Assembly (NCBI RefSeq): GCF_023015865.1
Contig: NZ_JALKBC010000020.1
Coordinates: forward strand, 1 to 54,389
Length of the DNA stretch: 54,389 nt
Source: Arenibacter sp. F26102
GTDB taxonomy: Bacteria; Bacteroidota; Bacteroidia; Flavobacteriales; Flavobacteriaceae
Direction of reading: 5' to 3'
Below the pieces are notes generated by a model. The model did not search any database, was not told the origin of the DNA, and was given only the letters and a program-made list of their open reading frames with translations. The translations under genes were made by a program, and so were the position numbers. Positions 54,211-54,389 of this stretch are shown one piece after another (within the stretch, counting starts at the first letter, position 1; each line of letters opens with the position of its first letter).

Positions 54211-54235
54211 AGGTCTCGACTGCGCTCGACCTGAC
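54211..54235. repeat. Right inverted repeat arm flanking the GIY-YIG gene
   Basis: A 25-nt sequence with core AGGTCTCGACTGCGCTCGAC, the reverse complement of 53844-53868 with one mismatch. It begins 3 nt after the last base of the GIY-YIG stop codon. A third, shorter copy (CCTCGACTGCGCTACC) follows at 54239-54254 in the same orientation. Confidence 0.9.
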
Positions 54236-54278
54236 AAACCTCGACTGCGCTACCATTGACGTCTATCACAGAAAGCTG

Positions 54279-54389
54279 TTAATCAACACTTTGCATTTTC
54301 AATGGAATTGTCTCCAACCCTAGTTCTTGTGCCATTCTGGTTACTGCCCTTTGTTTGTTCAGGAGCATTTTCTCTTGGTATTTATGGAT
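54279..54389 (-). CDS. C-terminal end of an unidentified protein (partial)
   Basis: The minus strand is open from the right window edge to a TAA at 54279-54281. The 36 visible residues, IHKYQEKMLLNKQRAVTRMA followed by QELGLETIPLKMQSVD, form a charged amphipathic helix then a short end. Composition and codon pattern look protein-like, and the frame is open for the whole visible 111 nt, but this is too little to identify a family. The gene extends beyond the window; its 3' end lies just after the palindromic repeat at 54239-54254. Confidence 0.6.
   Translation of the reverse strand: MHKYQEKMLLNKQRAVTRMAQELGLETIPLKMQSVD

Noticed and set aside
53844..54235. Insertion sequence or classic transposon
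   Set aside because: Inverted arms are present, but there is no transposase, no obvious target-site duplication adjacent to the arms, and the gene is a GIY-YIG protein. It is described instead as a repeat-associated nuclease gene.

Overview
The window is chromosomal DNA of a member of the Bacteroidota, almost certainly a marine Flavobacteriaceae (Maribacter/Arenibacter/Zobellia-like; this placement is inference). The evidence is the AT-rich composition, SusC/SusD and putative-porin outer-membrane proteins, many short lipoproteins starting MKK, a GSCFA protein, a zinc metalloprotease of the DUF5117/DUF4953 type, and repeated use of the Bacteroidota promoter form TTG-N18-20-TAnnTTTG. No phage, plasmid, IS element, CRISPR array or tRNA was seen.

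Layout. 1-492: the first bases of a 16S rRNA gene on the minus strand, preceded by two tandem consensus promoters. 493-7547 (minus): a putative porin and a SusD/SusC pair. 8070-14253 (plus): rnhB, a beta-propeller-like lipoprotein, an OmpA-family protein, a TapB-like protein and a small secreted protein. 14410-17208: lipB and an unlisted 51-residue YqaE/Pmp3 protein on minus, then lysS on plus with a strong terminator and a (CAT)14 tract. 17793-23682 (plus): an operon-like group with a Planctomycetes-type cytochrome (PSCyt1-DUF1549-DUF1553), a DUF1501 protein, a small unknown and a DUF2231/cytochrome/leucine-rich-repeat fusion. 23794-29594: a PKD lipoprotein, an SLC13 permease and a metzincin-like protease. 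29818-31010: two tandem paralogous mini-membrane proteins and a Spy-like protein.

31079-34463 (minus): hemL, a LysM glucosaminidase, a PLP-dependent deaminase and a small HExxH-type protein. 34645-38793 (plus): DUF5522, DUF4136 lipoprotein, an aromatic amino acid hydroxylase and a CE15-like esterase. 38822-43051 (minus): DUF4230, GSCFA and alaS. 43156-46311 (plus): M23 peptidase, MerR regulator, LemA and two TPM proteins. 46312-46970: a nested mosaic repeat array. 46971-51173 (minus): a TonB-dependent-receptor-like protein and der. 51253-54389: a small membrane protein, a choice-of-anchor I lipoprotein, a GIY-YIG gene enclosed by 25-bp inverted repeats, and the 3' end of an unidentified minus-strand gene.

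Most genes are housekeeping or cell-envelope functions. The parts that merit follow-up are the GIY-YIG gene with its flanking palindromic repeats and related solitary copies nearby, the nested repeat array after the TPM genes, and the cytochrome/DUF1501/LRR gene group. All functional assignments come from reading motifs; no database search was possible.
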